This document shows, piece by piece, positions 61,175 to 64,000 of a stretch of 64,000 nt of DNA. Each line of letters starts with the position of its first letter. The first letter of the stretch is position 1. The translations under genes and the position numbers were made by a program. The notes under the pieces were generated by a model, which was not told the DNA's origin, made no database searches, and saw nothing but the letters and a program-made list of their open reading frames with translations. This DNA comes from Bradyrhizobium sp. Y36 (GTDB taxonomy: Bacteria; Pseudomonadota; Alphaproteobacteria; Rhizobiales; Xanthobacteraceae), in NCBI RefSeq assembly GCF_002531575.1, contig NZ_NWTI01000002.1, forward strand, positions 1 to 64,000, given 5' to 3'.

Positions 61175-64000
61175 ATCTCGGTCTGTCAGGACGGTTGACC
61201 CGATCGACCATCGCCTCTCCGCTGACGCCGCTGTTCCTGCTCGGGGCGCTCGTCGTGGGGCTGATCGCCGTCGTGGTGATCCCGCGCGAGGAGGAGCCGC
61301 AGATCAGCGTTCCCATGGTGGACATCCGCGTCAATGCCGACGGCCTGCGTGCGCCCGACGCGGTCGAGCTGGTGAGCAAGCCGCTGGAATCGATCGTCAA
61401 AGGCATCGACGGCGTCGAGCATGTCTATAGTCAGACCGAGGACGACCGCGTGATAGTCACCGCGCGCTTCCTGGTCGGCACCAAGTTCGAGGATGCGATC
61501 CTGCGGGTGCACGAGAAGATCCGCGCCAATCTGGACCGCATTCCCGTCGGCATCCCCGAGCCGCTGATCGTCGGCCGCGGCATCAACGACGTCGCGGTGA
61601 CGGTGCTGACGCTGGCGCCGAAGCCGGAGGCGGCCAGCCGCTGGACCGACAAGGATATCTACGAGCTGGCCGACAAGGTTCGCGCGGAGCTGATGAAGGT
61701 CGACGACGTCGGCTTGACCTACATCTCCGGCGGCGCGGCGCAACAGATCCGGGTCGAGCCCGATCCGGAGAAGCTGTCGATGTTCGGTGTCACGCTGCAG
61801 CAGCTCGTGGCCAAGGTGAAGGACGCCAATCGCTCGTTCCTGGCCGGGCAGGTGCGCGATGCCGGCATCGTGCGCAACGTCGCGGCCGGGCAAACGCTGT
61901 CAGGCATTCCCGATATCGGACTATTGCTGATCACGAGCCGCGACGGACGGCCGGTCTATGTCAAGGACGTCGCCTCCGTCGTGGTCGGTCCGAGCACCGT
62001 CGAGCATCGCGTCTGGACGGATTCGCGCGCCGCCGGTGGGCAGTGGGCGCGGACGCCCGCCGTCAGTCTGGCGCTCGCCAAGCGCGCCGGCGCCAACGCG
62101 GTCGTCGTGTCCGAGAACATCGCGAGGCGCCTCGAAGGCCTGAAGTCGCGCCTGATCCCGGAGGATATCCAGGTGACGGTAACGCGCGACTACGGCGAGA
62201 CCGCCAACGAGAAGGCCAACGAGCTCCTGTTCCACCTCGGCCTCGCGACCGTCTCGATCGTCATCCTGATCGCGATCGCGATCGGCTGGCGCGAGGCGCT
62301 GGTGACCTTTGTCGTGATTCCCACGACGATCCTGCTGACGATGTTTGCCGCCAATCTGATGGGCTACACCATCAACCGCGTCAGCCTGTTCGCGCTGATC
62401 TTCTCGATCGGCATTCTCGTCGACGACGCCATCGTCGTGGTCGAGAACATCGCGCGGCACTGGGGCATGCGCGATGGCAGGCCGCGCCTGCAGGCGACCA
62501 TCGAGGCGGTGGCAGAGGTCGGCAATCCCACCATCGTCGCGACGCTGACCGTGGTCGCGGCGCTCTTGCCGATGCTGTTCGTGTCGGGGCTGATGGGCCC
62601 CTATATGGCGCCGATCCCGGCCAATGCATCGGCGGCCATGCTGTTCTCGTTCTTCGTCGCGATGGTGGTCGCGCCCTGGCTGATGCTCAAGCTCGCACCC
62701 AAGTGCGAGGTGACTTCCGCGCATGCCGCGCACGATGAAGGCCGGCTCGGCCGGCTCTACCGGCGCTTTGCCACGCCGATCGTGCGCAGCAAGCGGTCGG
62801 CCTGGATCTTCCTGCTCGGCGTCGGCATCGCGACGCTGCTGTCGATGACGCTGTTCGCGACCAAGTCGGTGACGGTCAAGCTGCTGCCGTTCGACAACAA
62901 GTCCGAGATCGCCGTGGTGGTCGATCTGCCGGAAGGGGCGAGCCTGGAGGCGACCGAGCGCACGCTGTTCGGAGCGGCCGAGATCGCACGGCAACTGCCG
63001 GAGGTCACCTCGCTGCAATCCTATGCCGGCACGCCGGCGCCCTTCAATTTCAACGGCCTGGTGCGCCACTATTATTTGCGGGAGAGGCCCGAGCTCGGCG
63101 AGGTGCAGGTGAACCTGGCCGCGCGGGGCGAGCGCAAGCGCGCGAGCCATGAGATTGCGCTTGAGCTCCGCGCGAAGCTGAAGGCGCTCGATCCACCTGC
63201 AGGTACCAGCATCAAGGTGGTCGAGGTGCCGCCCGGGCCGCCGGTGCTGTCGACGCTGCTCGCCGAGGTCTACGGTCCCGATGCGGCCACCCGCCGCGCC
63301 GTCACGGCCGAGCTCAAGAAGGTGTTCGCGGACGTGCCGTTCATCGTCGACATCGACGATTCCATCGGCGCGAAGCGGCCGCGGCTGCGGCTTTCGATCG
63401 ACCAGGACCGGCTCGAATTCTTCGGCGTCGAGCAGCGCGACGTCTACGACACCATCCAGGCGCTGTTCGGCGGCATCTCGGTCGGCTATTCGCATCGCGG
63501 CGAGGACCGCAACCCGATCGAGATCGCGGTGCATCTCGGAAAGCGCGATCTGGTCTGGGACGAGGCGCTGGCCTCGACGCCGGTGCCGGCCAACACGTTG
63601 CCCGGCAGCAAGACGGTGGTCGAGCTCGGCCAGGTCGTGAAGGCGGCCATGGAGGAGGGCTCGCCGACGATCTTCCGCCGCGACGGCCGCTTCGCCGACA
63701 TGGTGATGGCCGAGCTCGCCGGACGGTTCGAGGCGCCGCTTTACGGCATGCTCGCGGTCGCCGAACGCGTCGATGCCCATGACTGGGGCAAGCTGCCGAA
63801 GCCCGCGATCAGCCTGCACGGCCAGCCATCGGACGAGTCGCGGCCGACGCTGCTGTGGGACGGCGAATGGGAGATCACCTGGGTGACCTTCCGCGACATG
63901 GGCGCCGCCTTCGGCGCGGCCATCCTCGGCATCTACGTGCTCGTCGTCGCCCAGTTCAGGAGCTTTCGCCTTCCGCTCGTGATCCTGACGCCGATCCCGT
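61171..64000 (+). CDS. RND-family efflux transporter, 5' part (continues beyond window)
   Basis: The first about 943 residues of an inner-membrane proton-driven efflux pump. GTG 61171 overlaps the adaptor stop codon (GTGA). After the first membrane helix (SPLTPLFLLGALVVGLIAVVV) comes the porter domain. The transmembrane region carries the proton-relay motif GILVDDAIVVVENIARHW with the Asp-Asp pair. A second porter half and the start of the second helix bundle (ILGIYVLVVAQFRSF) reach the window end. The early EEEPQISVPMVDIRV and length suggest a hydrophobe-type RND pump; its substrate is unknown. No frameshift is seen. Confidence 0.93.
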   Translation, partial: MNLGLSGRLTRSTIASPLTPLFLLGALVVGLIAVVVIPREEEPQISVPMVDIRVNADGLRAPDAVELVSKPLESIVKGIDGVEHVYSQTEDDRVIVTARFLVGTKFEDAILRVHEKIRANLDRIPVGIPEPLIVGRGINDVAVTVLTLAPKPEAASRWTDKDIYELADKVRAELMKVDDVGLTYISGGAAQQIRVEPDPEKLSMFGVTLQQLVAKVKDANRSFLAGQVRDAGIVRNVAAGQTLSGIPDIGLLLITSRDGRPVYVKDVASVVVGPSTVEHRVWTDSRAAGGQWARTPAVSLALAKRAGANAVVVSENIARRLEGLKSRLIPEDIQVTVTRDYGETANEKANELLFHLGLATVSIVILIAIAIGWREALVTFVVIPTTILLTMFAANLMGYTINRVSLFALIFSIGILVDDAIVVVENIARHWGMRDGRPRLQATIEAVAEVGNPTIVATLTVVAALLPMLFVSGLMGPYMAPIPANASAAMLFSFFVAMVVAPWLMLKLAPKCEVTSAHAAHDEGRLGRLYRRFATPIVRSKRSAWIFLLGVGIATLLSMTLFATKSVTVKLLPFDNKSEIAVVVDLPEGASLEATERTLFGAAEIARQLPEVTSLQSYAGTPAPFNFNGLVRHYYLRERPELGEVQVNLAARGERKRASHEIALELRAKLKALDPPAGTSIKVVEVPPGPPVLSTLLAEVYGPDAATRRAVTAELKKVFADVPFIVDIDDSIGAKRPRLRLSIDQDRLEFFGVEQRDVYDTIQALFGGISVGYSHRGEDRNPIEIAVHLGKRDLVWDEALASTPVPANTLPGSKTVVELGQVVKAAMEEGSPTIFRRDGRFADMVMAELAGRFEAPLYGMLAVAERVDAHDWGKLPKPAISLHGQPSDESRPTLLWDGEWEITWVTFRDMGAAFGAAILGIYVLVVAQFRSFRLPLVILTPIP

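Overview
This window looks like chromosomal DNA of a Bradyrhizobium-type alphaproteobacterium (Hyphomicrobiales, Nitrobacteraceae). The DNA is GC-rich. The flagellar genes are of the Caulobacter/rhizobial kind (FlaF, FliX, MotE, and a hybrid kinase resembling CckA). The flagellins are long and arranged in tandem, and one dispersed palindromic repeat occurs at least six times. No rRNA, tRNA, CRISPR array, prophage or insertion sequence was recognised.

Region 1 (about 1-34,240) is most of one polar or subpolar flagellum locus, interrupted by a few unrelated genes. It starts inside a flagellin gene and continues with two complete 764-residue flagellin genes, each followed by a strong hairpin terminator. 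Next come flaF, a flaG-like gene, the leftward flgI / rod-binding / FlgN-like operon and the divergent fliX. An insert of general genes follows: an HxlR regulator with a divergent NAD(P)-binding protein, dksA, a PhyH-type dioxygenase with a structured leader, and a hydratase. The flagellar genes resume with leftward flgF-flgG-flgA-flgH, rightward fliL-fliM-DUF6468-motE and a giant periplasmic repeat protein, leftward fliO-fliP, and rightward flgB-flgC-fliE-fliQ-fliR-flhB. A CckA-type hybrid kinase closes the region. Sequences matching the CtrA box (TTAA-N7-TTAACCAT or its TTAACCAT half) lie upstream of several of these operons, which fits control by a CckA-CtrA pathway.

Region 2 (about 34,240-52,560) is mixed: a Tim44-like protein, a lectin-like secreted protein, a glutathione transferase, an isoprenylcysteine-methyltransferase-like membrane enzyme, a LuxR-type regulator, class I fumarase and several secreted proteins of unknown role. 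It includes a small regulon at 45.4-49.3 kb. There a TetR regulator, a carotenoid-cleavage-type oxygenase and a two-gene membrane-protein operon share nearly identical promoter/operator modules. A Lys/Arg-rich histone-H1-like protein and a SET-domain methyltransferase follow. A stretch of about 1.2 kb without clear genes then holds long hairpins and repeats.

Region 3 (about 52,560-64,000) has an MmyB-type XRE regulator divergent from two small genes, a DsbA/FrnE-type oxidoreductase, a GNAT-type transferase and an apparent reactive-sulfur locus. In that locus a leftward operon encodes sulfide:quinone reductase, a thioredoxin with a zinc ribbon, a DUF2892 membrane protein and CcoG. It is divergent from an ArsR repressor whose two cysteines have the spacing of the persulfide sensors SqrR/BigR, and the repressor is followed by an RND efflux pair that runs off the window. 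This locus and the TetR regulon are the most interesting finds.
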